A DNA stretch of 5,604 bases, taken from Bacteroidota bacterium (GTDB lineage Bacteria; Bacteroidota; Bacteroidia; Chitinophagales; Chitinophagaceae). The stretch is from the NCBI GenBank assembly GCA_028876035.1, contig JAGWTK010000289.1, forward strand, positions 1 through 5,604, in the 5' to 3' direction. Below are positions 1 to 5,604 of this stretch, piece by piece; position 1 is the first letter of the stretch, and every line of letters starts with the position of its first letter. Both the position numbers and the translations under genes were made by a program. The notes under the pieces were generated by a model that was not told where the DNA came from, did not search any database, and was given only the letters and a program-made list of their open reading frames with translations.

Positions 1-1
1 A

Positions 2-400
2 GCCATACGGTTTGAACTGGATAAGATTCAAAAAACCAATTTGTTCCAGACCCATTTTTCGGTGGCAGACGCGCCCTTTCGGCTGGAACCCAATAACGAA
101 ATCTTTTTATTCCGGATAATTCAGGAAATTCTTAACAATATTATCAAGCATTCCAAGGCGAAAAATATTAATGTTGATTTAATCCGGCGTGATAACGACC
201 TTATTTTTACATTTACCGACGACGGTGTAGGCTTTGACGTGAATGAAGCAATGCAGCGCCCCACGGGCAACCGGGGCATCGGTCTTTCCAGCATGGTCAA
301 CCGCGCCAAAATGGTCGGAGGCCATCTTTCTATCTCAAGCCAGCCGGGCAAAGGAACGACAACTACCATCAAAATACCTGTGCAACTAGCTACAGGCTGA
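2..400 (+). CDS. Sensor histidine kinase, C-terminal ATPase part (5' end outside window)
   Basis: This is the C-terminal 132 residues of a histidine kinase; the reading frame is open to the left edge, so the sensor region and phospho-accepting histidine are not visible. The fragment is a nearly complete HATPase_c domain. It shows an N-box (E42, N45, N46, then K49-H50), a G1 box DDGVGFD at 73-79, and a G2 box with G89, G92, G94 and L95 followed by the typical GG-x-L-x-I-x-S-x-PGKGT stretch at 106-119. This spacing fits the HisKA_3 (NarX/DesK-like) class, whose partners are NarL-type regulators. Such a regulator follows 30 bp downstream on the same strand, so the two are very likely co-transcribed and the kinase phosphorylates it. 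The stimulus and any membrane segments cannot be judged. The TTG at 41 is internal and should not be taken as the start. Confidence 0.93.
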   Translation, partial: AIRFELDKIQKTNLFQTHFSVADAPFRLEPNNEIFLFRIIQEILNNIIKHSKAKNINVDLIRRDNDLIFTFTDDGVGFDVNEAMQRPTGNRGIGLSSMVNRAKMVGGHLSISSQPGKGTTTTIKIPVQLATG

Positions 401-430
401 TCCGTAAACCCTAACAATACTACCGCCCTT

Positions 431-1096
431 ATGCCCAGGAGATATCGAATTGCCATTGCTGACGACCATATCCTGGTAAGAAAAGCACTTACCCGGCTCG
501 TAAATTCCTTCGAGGGATATTCCGTTTTCATGGAAGTAGACAACGGTAATGAACTGAAGAAACAAATTCCCGCGCTGGGCTTGCCCGATATTGTTTTGAT
601 GGATATCAACATGCCCAATGGCAACGGGTATGAAACCACTTCCTGGTTGCACCGTAATTATCCCATCGTAAAAGTGCTGGCCTTATCCATGCTGAGCGAC
701 GAAGCGGTGATTATCCGGATTCTTAAGCTGGGCGCCAAAGGATATATCCTTAAAACCATGGAACCCGAAGAATTGAAGGAAGCGCTGGATGCGGTTATCA
801 AAAACGATTTCTACCTGCCCGAGGTGATTTCAGGTAAAATTATCAGCGGGCTGCAGCACCATCTGGACGAAGAGCGCCGCGAAATTGTTCTCAATGAAAA
901 GGAGAAGTTATTTCTCCAGTTGCTTGCCACGGAAATGACCTACAAAGAAATCGCTGCAAAAATGTCGATCAGCGCCCGCATGGTCGATCAGCACAAATCA
1001 ACACTCTGCGATCGTTTTGGCGTAAAAACCAGGGTCGGACTCGTCATGTACGCCGTTAAAAACAAATTGATCGAAATCTCTACCGGCTTTGAATGA
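431..1096 (+). CDS. NarL/LuxR-family two-component response regulator
   Basis: A complete 221-residue response regulator, the usual length for this family. The receiver domain (about 5-125) has the acidic pair D11-D12, phospho-acceptor D58 in the LMDINMP motif, the switch residue S86, and conserved K108 in GAKGYILK. A linker leads to a LuxR-type helix-turn-helix at about 154-213, with the characteristic EKE-x-LFLQLLA, YKEIAAKMSIS and HKSTLCDRFGVKTR segments; the recognition helix is near 181-192. It should bind DNA as a phosphorylation-dependent dimer. It follows the histidine kinase fragment by 30 bp, which makes that kinase the probable partner. The ATG at 431 gives the correct receiver N-terminus; no Shine-Dalgarno motif precedes it, as is common in Bacteroidota. 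The target genes are unknown. Its stop codon abuts that of the convergent AraC gene. Confidence 0.95.
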   Translation: MPRRYRIAIADDHILVRKALTRLVNSFEGYSVFMEVDNGNELKKQIPALGLPDIVLMDINMPNGNGYETTSWLHRNYPIVKVLALSMLSDEAVIIRILKLGAKGYILKTMEPEELKEALDAVIKNDFYLPEVISGKIISGLQHHLDEERREIVLNEKEKLFLQLLATEMTYKEIAAKMSISARMVDQHKSTLCDRFGVKTRVGLVMYAVKNKLIEISTGFE

Positions 1097-1099
1097 TCA
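1094..1099. other. Palindromic back-to-back stop codons (TGATCA)
   Basis: The palindrome TGATCA holds the TGA stop of the response regulator on the plus strand (1094-1096) and the TGA stop of the AraC-family gene on the minus strand (1097-1099). The two convergent genes therefore have no intergenic DNA. I see no hairpin with a T-tract at this junction, so either transcript would have to end inside the opposing gene. Confidence 0.9.
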
Positions 1100-1960
1100 A
1101 AGCGGCATCGATTGACCTTGCCGAACGGTTTTACGGTAAGCAGACGGCGTGATTCCTTTTACCCGTAGAAACTGCTTATTGAAATTGGCCAGTGTATTAA
1201 AGCCACTCTCATAACAAACTGAGGCAATATTGTTTTGCGTGTCAATGAGCTGCTTGCACGCATGTCCAACCCTCACTTCGTTTAAGAAGTCGATATACGT
1301 CTTCTTTGTACATTTTTTAAAGTAACTGCAAAATGCAGGCACACTCATCGCTGCATTGGCCGCTACTTCGCTCAGCGAAATAGGGTCCTGAAAATGTTCG
1401 ATTGTATAGCGGAGAATTTTGTCTATTCTTTCTTTATGACGCGCCTGGAAGCCGGTCGTTTGCTGCGATGATAATACCCTATATTCAGGAACCGCCGCCA
1501 CCTGTTGCAAACAGCGACACAATACAATTACCCTTTCAAATCCCGATGCGTTTTCCAGTTGCAGCAATTGTTCCATAAGCGCCGGGCGGCAATCTCCTGT
1601 GATTTGTAACCCTCGCCCGGCTGTTTCCAGCAAGTTCTTTATCGGTCGCGCTTCCGGCATTCCAAGAAAATCCTTCCCCCAGCAATCATCACGGAACTGA
1701 ACAACGAGGGCACTTGTGATTAAATCTTTTTCATGCTTCTGAAAGGTGTGCGGGAGATTACTGCCAACCAGGAAAATATCGCCTGGTTTGAAGTCGCCCA
1801 CGAAATTGCCGATATAGCTGGCGCCATGCCCTTGTTTGAACAGGATAATTTCATGTTCAATATGCTGGTGCCAGGGTACTTCGAAATGGGGCGTGGTAAA
1901 GGTTTCAGCGAGAAAGGAATTGTCTTCCGGATGTGGCAATTTTTCAATAAAGGGCTTCAT
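1097..1960 (-). CDS. AraC-family transcriptional regulator with cupin sensor domain (putative xylose regulator)
   Basis: A 287-residue cytoplasmic DNA-binding protein with the common two-part AraC layout. The N-terminal half is a cupin-like ligand-binding barrel: a histidine-rich strand at 29-37 (H31, H33, H36, E37) and the second cupin motif at 59-73 (PGDIFLVGSNLPHTF). The C-terminal half (about 178-277) is the paired helix-turn-helix domain. The first HTH is near 195-216 (LSEVAANAAMSVPAF), the second near 245-266 (IASVCYESGFNTLANFNKQF), and the family signature G-I-T-P-S-A-Y-R closes it at 269-276. The ATG at 1960 is the only start that keeps the whole cupin. It is transcribed divergently from xylBA, so regulation of that operon in response to xylose or a related sugar is likely, but this is inference from position; the domain alone does not reveal the ligand or whether it activates or represses. 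Confidence 0.93.
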   Translation of the reverse strand: MKPFIEKLPHPEDNSFLAETFTTPHFEVPWHQHIEHEIILFKQGHGASYIGNFVGDFKPGDIFLVGSNLPHTFQKHEKDLITSALVVQFRDDCWGKDFLGMPEARPIKNLLETAGRGLQITGDCRPALMEQLLQLENASGFERVIVLCRCLQQVAAVPEYRVLSSQQTTGFQARHKERIDKILRYTIEHFQDPISLSEVAANAAMSVPAFCSYFKKCTKKTYIDFLNEVRVGHACKQLIDTQNNIASVCYESGFNTLANFNKQFLRVKGITPSAYRKTVRQGQSMPL

Positions 1961-2002
1961 TGCTAAACTATCTTATTCTAAATATGCGTGTTTTTTAATT
2001 AT

Positions 2003-2024
2003 TTTCAGTAAAATAGTTTCAGTA
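2003..2024. promoter_or_regulatory. Direct repeat TTTCAGTA x2, candidate operator
   Basis: The octamer TTTCAGTA occurs at 2003-2010 and again exactly at 2017-2024, a centre-to-centre distance of 14 bp. AraC-family proteins commonly bind directly repeated half-sites, so this is a candidate site for the divergent regulator. The 14-bp spacing differs from the roughly 21-bp (two helical turns) spacing of well-studied AraC sites, and the region is A/T-rich, so chance repetition is possible. Confidence 0.35.
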
Positions 2025-2041
2025 TTTAAAAATAAAGTGGG

Positions 2042-2062
2042 AGGCGATATTTTCGGGCGCCT
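2042..2062. repeat. Short inverted repeat AGGCG-N11-CGCCT upstream of xylB
   Basis: AGGCG at 2042-2046 is perfectly complementary to CGCCT at 2058-2062, with an 11-bp spacer. It is a small G/C-rich island in otherwise A/T-rich DNA and ends one base before a possible -7 promoter element. It could be a protein-binding site; a 5-bp arm is too short to rule out chance. Confidence 0.3.
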
Positions 2063-2063
2063 G

Positions 2064-2071
2064 TAATTTTA
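2064..2071 (+). promoter_or_regulatory. Possible Bacteroidota -7 promoter element for xylBA
   Basis: TAATTTTA matches the Bacteroidota -7 consensus TAnnTTTG at five of six fixed positions and would place transcription start a few tens of bases before the xylB ATG at 2105. No clear TTTG -33 box is found at the expected distance upstream, so the promoter would be weak or dependent on an activator, which would suit an AraC-type activator. This is tentative. Confidence 0.25.
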
Positions 2072-2104
2072 GCCTGGAATCTCCTTCTAAAACGATTGCA
2101 TATT

Positions 2105-3586
2105 ATGCTGCTACTTGGGATTGATCTTGGAACTTCCGCTGTAAAAGTTTCTGTAATTGAAGCCGCTTCGGGCCGCAGCCTGGCATCTGCCAGATATCCA
2201 GCTGACACAGAAGCACCGATCATCGCATTACAACCCGGATGGGCCGAGCAGTCGCCCGATACCTGGTGGGAACAGGTTCAGCAAGCCATCAAAATGGCCA
2301 ATGCTTCCGGCAAATACAACCCGGCCGACATAGCCGCCATTGGTATTGCCTACCAGATGCATGGGCTCGTACTAACGGATAAGGATGACCGCGTTTTACG
2401 CAATGCCATTATCTGGTGCGACAGCCGTGCTGTACCATTTGGTGATGCTGCTTTCGCTGCGATCGGTCAGTCTGCCTGTTTAAAAAAACTATTGAACTCG
2501 CCCGGTAATTTTACCGCAGCCAAACTGGCCTGGGTCAAAGCGAATGAACCGGAAGTATACGGCAAGATTAAACATGCAATGCTTCCGGGCGACTTTATTG
2601 CGTTGAGACTAACAGGCAGTACCGGTACTACTGCATCTGCGCTATCGGAAGGCATACTCTGGGATTTTGAAACAAACGATCTTTCAAAAGACGTGCTGGA
2701 TTATTTTGGGTTCGATACATCATTCTTTCCTGCAATCAGGCCGGTTTTTGCCGAACACGGCCGGCTCAGCGGTACAATCGCTGCAGCGCTGTCGTTGAAA
2801 GCGGGTATCCCTGTCAGTTATAAAGCAGGTGACCAGCCCAATAACGCACTTTCGTTGAATGTGCTGGAGCCAGGTGAAGTAGCAGCCACGGCAGGTACTT
2901 CAGGCGTTATCTATGGCGTGAGCGATGAACCTACGTTTGATCCGGCATCAAGGGTCAATAGTTTTGCGCACGTGAATCATAGTGCAGCGGCCACCCGAAC
3001 CGGCGTATTGCTATGCGTCAATGGAGCCGGTATTCTCAATCGCTGGATAAAAGACAGTTTTCTGCCCGCACTTGGTTATCCCGGGATGAATGAGGCCGCT
3101 GCAGGCATTAAGCCAGGGTCGGAGGGACTAACTGTGTTGCCTTTCGGAAACGGGGCTGAGCGAATTCTCAATAACCGCATCATTGGCGGACAAATACACG
3201 GCCTCGATTTCAACCTCCACCAACGGGCGCACCTCGTACGGGCGGCACAGGAAGGTATCGCGTTCTCATTGCGGTATGGCCTCGATATTATGCGTGAAAA
3301 TGGAATGCATCCAACAGTCATCCGTGCCGGTAGCGCAAATATGTTCTTAAGTCCTGTATTTACCGAGGCATTTGTCAACGCTACCAATACGCCGGTTGAA
3401 TTGTATGATTGCGACGGAAGTGCAGGTGCTGCCATCGGGGCGGGGATTGGTGCTGGCATTTTCACATCAGCCAAAGAAGCCTTTGCCAACGTGCAACCGC
3501 TGACCATGATCAGTCCGTCTGCGCCTGCTATATACGAGTCGGCTTACCAGCGATGGAAAGAGATTTTGCTGAAGCAATTGCTTTAG
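2105..3586 (+). CDS. xylB: Xylulokinase
   Basis: This enzyme phosphorylates D-xylulose with ATP to D-xylulose 5-phosphate, the second step of the isomerase pathway for xylose. The 493-residue product is full length for the FGGY carbohydrate kinase family. The N-terminal FGGY domain starts with the phosphate-binding loop GIDLGTS at 5-11 and includes the MHG motif at 85-87, the substrate-contacting signature of xylulokinases. The catalytic aspartate is D243 in AGDQPNN, which replaces the GGGDNAAG form of Escherichia coli XylB; I recall this variant from Bacteroidota homologues. A second nucleotide loop, TAGTSG, lies at 262-267. The C-terminal domain has RAGSANMFLSP at 407-417 and the glycine-rich DGSAGAAIGAGIGAGI at 437-452. 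I chose ATG 2105, as the family begins two or three residues before GIDLGTS; an in-frame TTG at 2096 would add three residues. xylA follows after 60 bp. Confidence 0.96.
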   Translation: MLLLGIDLGTSAVKVSVIEAASGRSLASARYPADTEAPIIALQPGWAEQSPDTWWEQVQQAIKMANASGKYNPADIAAIGIAYQMHGLVLTDKDDRVLRNAIIWCDSRAVPFGDAAFAAIGQSACLKKLLNSPGNFTAAKLAWVKANEPEVYGKIKHAMLPGDFIALRLTGSTGTTASALSEGILWDFETNDLSKDVLDYFGFDTSFFPAIRPVFAEHGRLSGTIAAALSLKAGIPVSYKAGDQPNNALSLNVLEPGEVAATAGTSGVIYGVSDEPTFDPASRVNSFAHVNHSAAATRTGVLLCVNGAGILNRWIKDSFLPALGYPGMNEAAAGIKPGSEGLTVLPFGNGAERILNNRIIGGQIHGLDFNLHQRAHLVRAAQEGIAFSLRYGLDIMRENGMHPTVIRAGSANMFLSPVFTEAFVNATNTPVELYDCDGSAGAAIGAGIGAGIFTSAKEAFANVQPLTMISPSAPAIYESAYQRWKEILLKQLL

Positions 3587-3646
3587 CGAACAGGCTTTCG
3601 CATACTATTTTAAAAACATTCATTTTTAACCATAAACAGTACTATC

Positions 3647-4975
3647 ATGTCAGTCGTAACAGGTGACAAAGAATTTTTTAAAGGCATTGGGCAAATAAAA
3701 TATGAAGGCCCGCAATCCGATAACCCGCTGGCATTTCGCTGGTATGATGAAAACAAAACCATTGCCGGCAAAACCATGAAAGAACACCTGCGGTTTGCCG
3801 GCGCTTACTGGCATTCATTCTGCGGAAACGGGGCAGACCCGTTTGGCGAACCAACGCACTTGTATCCCTGGAACGAAAAATCAGACGCAGTAGCGCGCGC
3901 AAAAGACAAAATGGACGCGGCTTTCGAGTTCTTTACAAAATTGAACCTGCCGTATTACTGTTTTCACGATGTGGACGTGGTAGACTATACGAACGACGTC
4001 ACCGACAATGAAAAAAGACTGCAGGCGCTTGTTGATTATGCAAAAGAAAAACAAAAGTCCAGCGGCGTAAAACTGCTCTGGGGCACTGCCAACCTGTTTT
4101 CCAATCGCAGGTATATGAACGGAGCTGCTACCAATCCCGATTTTCATGTGCTCACGCACGGCGCTGCCCAGGTGAAAGCGGCGCTTGACGCAACCATTGC
4201 GCTTAATGGGGAGAATTATGTGTTCTGGGGTGGCCGCGAGGGTTATATGACCCTGCTGAATACCAATATGAAACGTGAACAGGAGCACCTGGCGATGTTC
4301 TTGCGGAAATCAGTAGAGTATGCACGAAAGAATGGTTTTAAGGGCGTATTCTTTATAGAGCCCAAACCCTGCGAACCCACCAAGCACCAGTATGATTACG
4401 ACTGTGCAACGGTGATTAGTTTCTTGCGGCAGTATGATTTGCTCAAAGACTTTAAAATAAATATAGAAGTAAACCACGCTACGCTGGCTGGTCACACCTT
4501 CCAGCATGAGTTGCAGGTAGCAGCTGATGCCGGCATGCTGGGATCGATTGATGCGAACAGGGGCGATTACCAAAACGGCTGGGATACAGATCAATTTCCC
4601 AATAACCTGAATGAACTAACCGAAGCCATGCTGATAATTCTTGAAGCAGGTGGTTTCGGTGGCGGTGGTATCAACTTTGATGCAAAACGACGCCGCAATT
4701 CCACTGATCCTGCCGATCTTTTCCATGCACATATTGGGGGAATCGACAGTTTTGCCAGGGCGCTTGTCATTGCTGATAATATTCTTCAGAAGTCAGACTA
4801 TGCTAAAATTCGCAAAGAGCGTTATGCATCTTATGACGCTGGCAAAGGAAAAGATTTTGAAGCGGGCAAACTTTCGCTGGAAGACCTTCGGGAATTTGCC
4901 ATTGCCAATGGCGAGCCTGCCGTAAGGAGCGGTCAGCAGGAGTATATCGAGAATATTATTAATCGTTTTATTTAG
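3647..4975 (+). CDS. xylA: Xylose isomerase (class II)
   Basis: This enzyme interconverts D-xylose and D-xylulose in the cytoplasm using two divalent metal ions. The 442-residue length and the N-terminal extension before the TIM barrel fit the class II enzymes of Bacteroides and anaerobic fungi. All catalytic features are present: H107 and D110 in FHDVDV, substrate-packing W145, and catalytic K240 in IEPKP. Metal site 1 would be E238, E274, D302 and D345, and metal site 2 E274, H277, D313 and D315. The signatures VFWGGREGY (192-200), NHATLAGHTFQHE (276-288) and NFDAKRRRNS (343-352) are intact. No truncation or frameshift is seen. The start ATG lacks a Shine-Dalgarno motif but is preceded by A/T-rich sequence. 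It is the second gene of the xylBA operon; a strong terminator follows 44 bp after the stop codon. Confidence 0.98.
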   Translation: MSVVTGDKEFFKGIGQIKYEGPQSDNPLAFRWYDENKTIAGKTMKEHLRFAGAYWHSFCGNGADPFGEPTHLYPWNEKSDAVARAKDKMDAAFEFFTKLNLPYYCFHDVDVVDYTNDVTDNEKRLQALVDYAKEKQKSSGVKLLWGTANLFSNRRYMNGAATNPDFHVLTHGAAQVKAALDATIALNGENYVFWGGREGYMTLLNTNMKREQEHLAMFLRKSVEYARKNGFKGVFFIEPKPCEPTKHQYDYDCATVISFLRQYDLLKDFKINIEVNHATLAGHTFQHELQVAADAGMLGSIDANRGDYQNGWDTDQFPNNLNELTEAMLIILEAGGFGGGGINFDAKRRRNSTDPADLFHAHIGGIDSFARALVIADNILQKSDYAKIRKERYASYDAGKGKDFEAGKLSLEDLREFAIANGEPAVRSGQQEYIENIINRFI

Positions 4976-5019
4976 TAGATAAGCAATTAATAAACGCGAT
5001 TTCTAACTATTTTAATTAT

Positions 5020-5062
5020 AAAGGTTGAGCCAATCTTAAAGGATGGCTCAACCTTTTTTTTT
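5020..5062 (+). terminator. Rho-independent terminator of the xylBA operon
   Basis: A perfect 13-bp stem pairs 5020-5032 (AAAGGTTGAGCCA) with 5044-5056, closing an 11-base loop, and is followed by an uninterrupted T-run to 5062 (nine T in all, the first three within the stem). Two more pairs (TC with GA) can form inside the loop if A5033 is bulged. It sits 44 bp after the xylA stop. On the minus strand the same hairpin is followed only by the mixed TTTATAATTA, so any termination for the TPR-like gene would be weaker. Confidence 0.93.
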
Positions 5063-5063
5063 C

Positions 5064-5119
5064 ACCTCATACCTCATACCTCTCACAACTTAAAACTTAG
5101 TACTTAAAACTTACAACTT
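5064..5119. repeat. Eight-unit 7-bp tandem repeat array
   Basis: Eight consecutive heptamers occupy this stretch without a gap. In plus-strand order they are two ACCTCAT units (5064, 5071), ACCTCTC (5078), ACAACTT (5085), AAAACTT (5092), AGTACTT (5099), AAAACTT (5106) and ACAACTT (5113). There are thus two subfamilies, a three-unit ACCTCNN block and a five-unit NNNACTT block. The array starts one base after the terminator T-run and ends inside the last codons of the minus-strand TPR-like gene. Similar heptameric arrays are, from memory, common in intergenic DNA of Chitinophagaceae and related Bacteroidota; their function is not known to me. Confidence 0.85.
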
Positions 5120-5602
5120 CCCCTTCTTCATCCCCCTCGCCAAATATTTTTCCCTTATAATATCCTGCACTGCTACTTTTTTGATCTTGCTCTCCAGCCA
5201 TGAAATAATATCGAGGTAAGCGAATGCGCGTGTTTCAAAACGATTCTTCTCGTACTTTTTAACGATATCCAGGAGTTTTTGGAATGCTGCGGGTAACTGC
5301 TTCGGACTTAGCCTGAATGAATGGCGCAAGAAACGGAACATCTCTTCTTCAACGACGCTCAGATTATCCATCTTCGCCATGAACCGGTATACCGATTTTA
5401 TCAGGTATTCCAGCAATTCATAATTGCCCAGTTCATAGTGTGCAATCAGGTGCAGCAGCCGGGCGTAGCACTGAAGGTCCGTGCGCAAATCAACTTTCCA
5501 GTTAATAATCTTATTCAGGTAGTTAATCGTCTGCTCATTGTCGCCACTCCCGAAGTACAAACAGGCAATTTTATAGTAGAACACAAGGATACGGTGCCGG
5601 TC
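5111..5602 (-). CDS. TPR-like helical repeat protein, C-terminal part (5' end outside window)
   Basis: The frame is open to the right edge, so this is the last 163 residues of a longer protein of unknown function. The visible part looks all-helical and is rich in Leu, Tyr, Lys and Glu. Residues about 8-34 (FYYKIACLYFGSGDNEQTIN and onward) have TPR spacing, with the aromatic/small pattern and the G-x-x-x-x-A/T-I-x-Y-L-x-K-I-I ending. A second, weaker repeat lies around the segment QCYARLLHLIAHYELGNYEL. TPR-like domains mediate protein-protein contacts. I see no signal peptide or membrane segment here, though the N-terminus is missing. The tail is basic (K-K-G-K-L). The final two codons and the TAA stop (5119-5111) belong to the heptamer array. 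The GTG at 5584 is internal, because coding-like TPR sequence continues upstream of it. It is convergent with xylA and not obviously related to xylose use. Confidence 0.75.
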   Translation of the reverse strand, partial: DRHRILVFYYKIACLYFGSGDNEQTINYLNKIINWKVDLRTDLQCYARLLHLIAHYELGNYELLEYLIKSVYRFMAKMDNLSVVEEEMFRFLRHSFRLSPKQLPAAFQKLLDIVKKYEKNRFETRAFAYLDIISWLESKIKKVAVQDIIREKYLARGMKKGKL

Positions 5603-5604
5603 AA

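Larger units (their letters stand above)
1961..2104. promoter_or_regulatory. Divergent araC-type / xylB intergenic control region
   Basis: This 144-bp A/T-rich region separates the divergent start codons and must hold the promoters of both the AraC-type regulator and the xylBA operon. It contains a direct repeat, a short inverted repeat and a possible Bacteroidota -7 element, listed separately. No Shine-Dalgarno sequence is visible before either start codon. Confidence 0.7.

Noticed and set aside
121..639. Minus-strand open frame of 172 codons across the kinase and response regulator
   Set aside because: It overlaps two genes with clear domain signatures on the other strand and shows no family resemblance.
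2096..2104. TTG start for xylB, three codons before the ATG
   Set aside because: The ATG at 2105 already gives the normal family N-terminus; TTG is a rare start and adds nothing conserved.
3076..3507. Minus-strand open frame of 143 codons inside xylB
   Set aside because: It is antisense to the conserved FGGY C-terminal region, Ala/Pro/Arg-rich as expected of a shadow frame, with no motif.
3610..3629. Inverted repeat TTAAAAA / TTTTTAA in the xylB-xylA gap
   Set aside because: The 7-bp arms contain only A and T, the stem would be very weak, and there is no T-tract to make a terminator; such repeats are expected by chance in A/T-rich spacers.
3587..3646. Separate promoter for xylA in the 60-bp gap
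   Set aside because: No convincing TTTG / TAnnTTTG pair at the right spacing was found; the short same-strand gap fits co-transcription with xylB.
3881..4288. Minus-strand open frame of 135 codons inside xylA
   Set aside because: It is antisense to a highly conserved part of xylose isomerase, has no recognisable domain, and its composition follows from the codon use of xylA.
5064..5119. CRISPR array
   Set aside because: The periodicity is 7 bp with no spacers, far below CRISPR repeat and spacer lengths, and no cas gene is present.

Overview
The window looks like a chromosomal segment of a Bacteroidota bacterium, probably from the Chitinophagaceae or a nearby family. The evidence is a xylose isomerase of the class II Bacteroides type, a xylulokinase with the AGDQPNN active-site variant that I associate with this phylum, gene starts preceded by A/T-rich sequence without a Shine-Dalgarno motif, and a heptamer tandem repeat of a kind I recall from intergenic DNA of this group. 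The family-level placement is inference from memory, not from a search.

Layout. Bases 2-400 hold the C-terminal ATP-binding part of a sensor histidine kinase cut by the window edge. It is followed after 30 bp by a complete NarL/LuxR-type response regulator (431-1096), so the two form a two-component pair. An AraC-family regulator lies on the minus strand (1097-1960) and ends back to back with the response regulator, with no base between the two stop codons. A 144-bp divergent intergenic region (1961-2104) separates it from a plus-strand pair, xylulokinase xylB (2105-3586) and xylose isomerase xylA (3647-4975). A strong rho-independent terminator (5020-5062) closes the xyl operon. Next comes an eight-unit, 7-bp tandem repeat (5064-5119), which runs into the 3' end of a minus-strand TPR-like gene that continues beyond the right edge (5111-5602).

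How the genes work together. XylA converts D-xylose to D-xylulose and XylB phosphorylates it to D-xylulose 5-phosphate, which enters the pentose phosphate pathway. The divergent AraC-type protein, with an N-terminal cupin sensor domain, is the obvious candidate regulator of this operon, but its ligand is inferred from position only. No xylose transporter or xylosidase lies in the window. The two-component pair and the TPR-like gene have no visible functional tie to xylose use.

Most of the window is ordinary metabolism and regulation, and I see no new enzyme system. The most unusual structure is the heptamer array: read on the minus strand it carries stop codons stepping through all three frames, and it supplies the stop codon and last two codons of the TPR-like gene.
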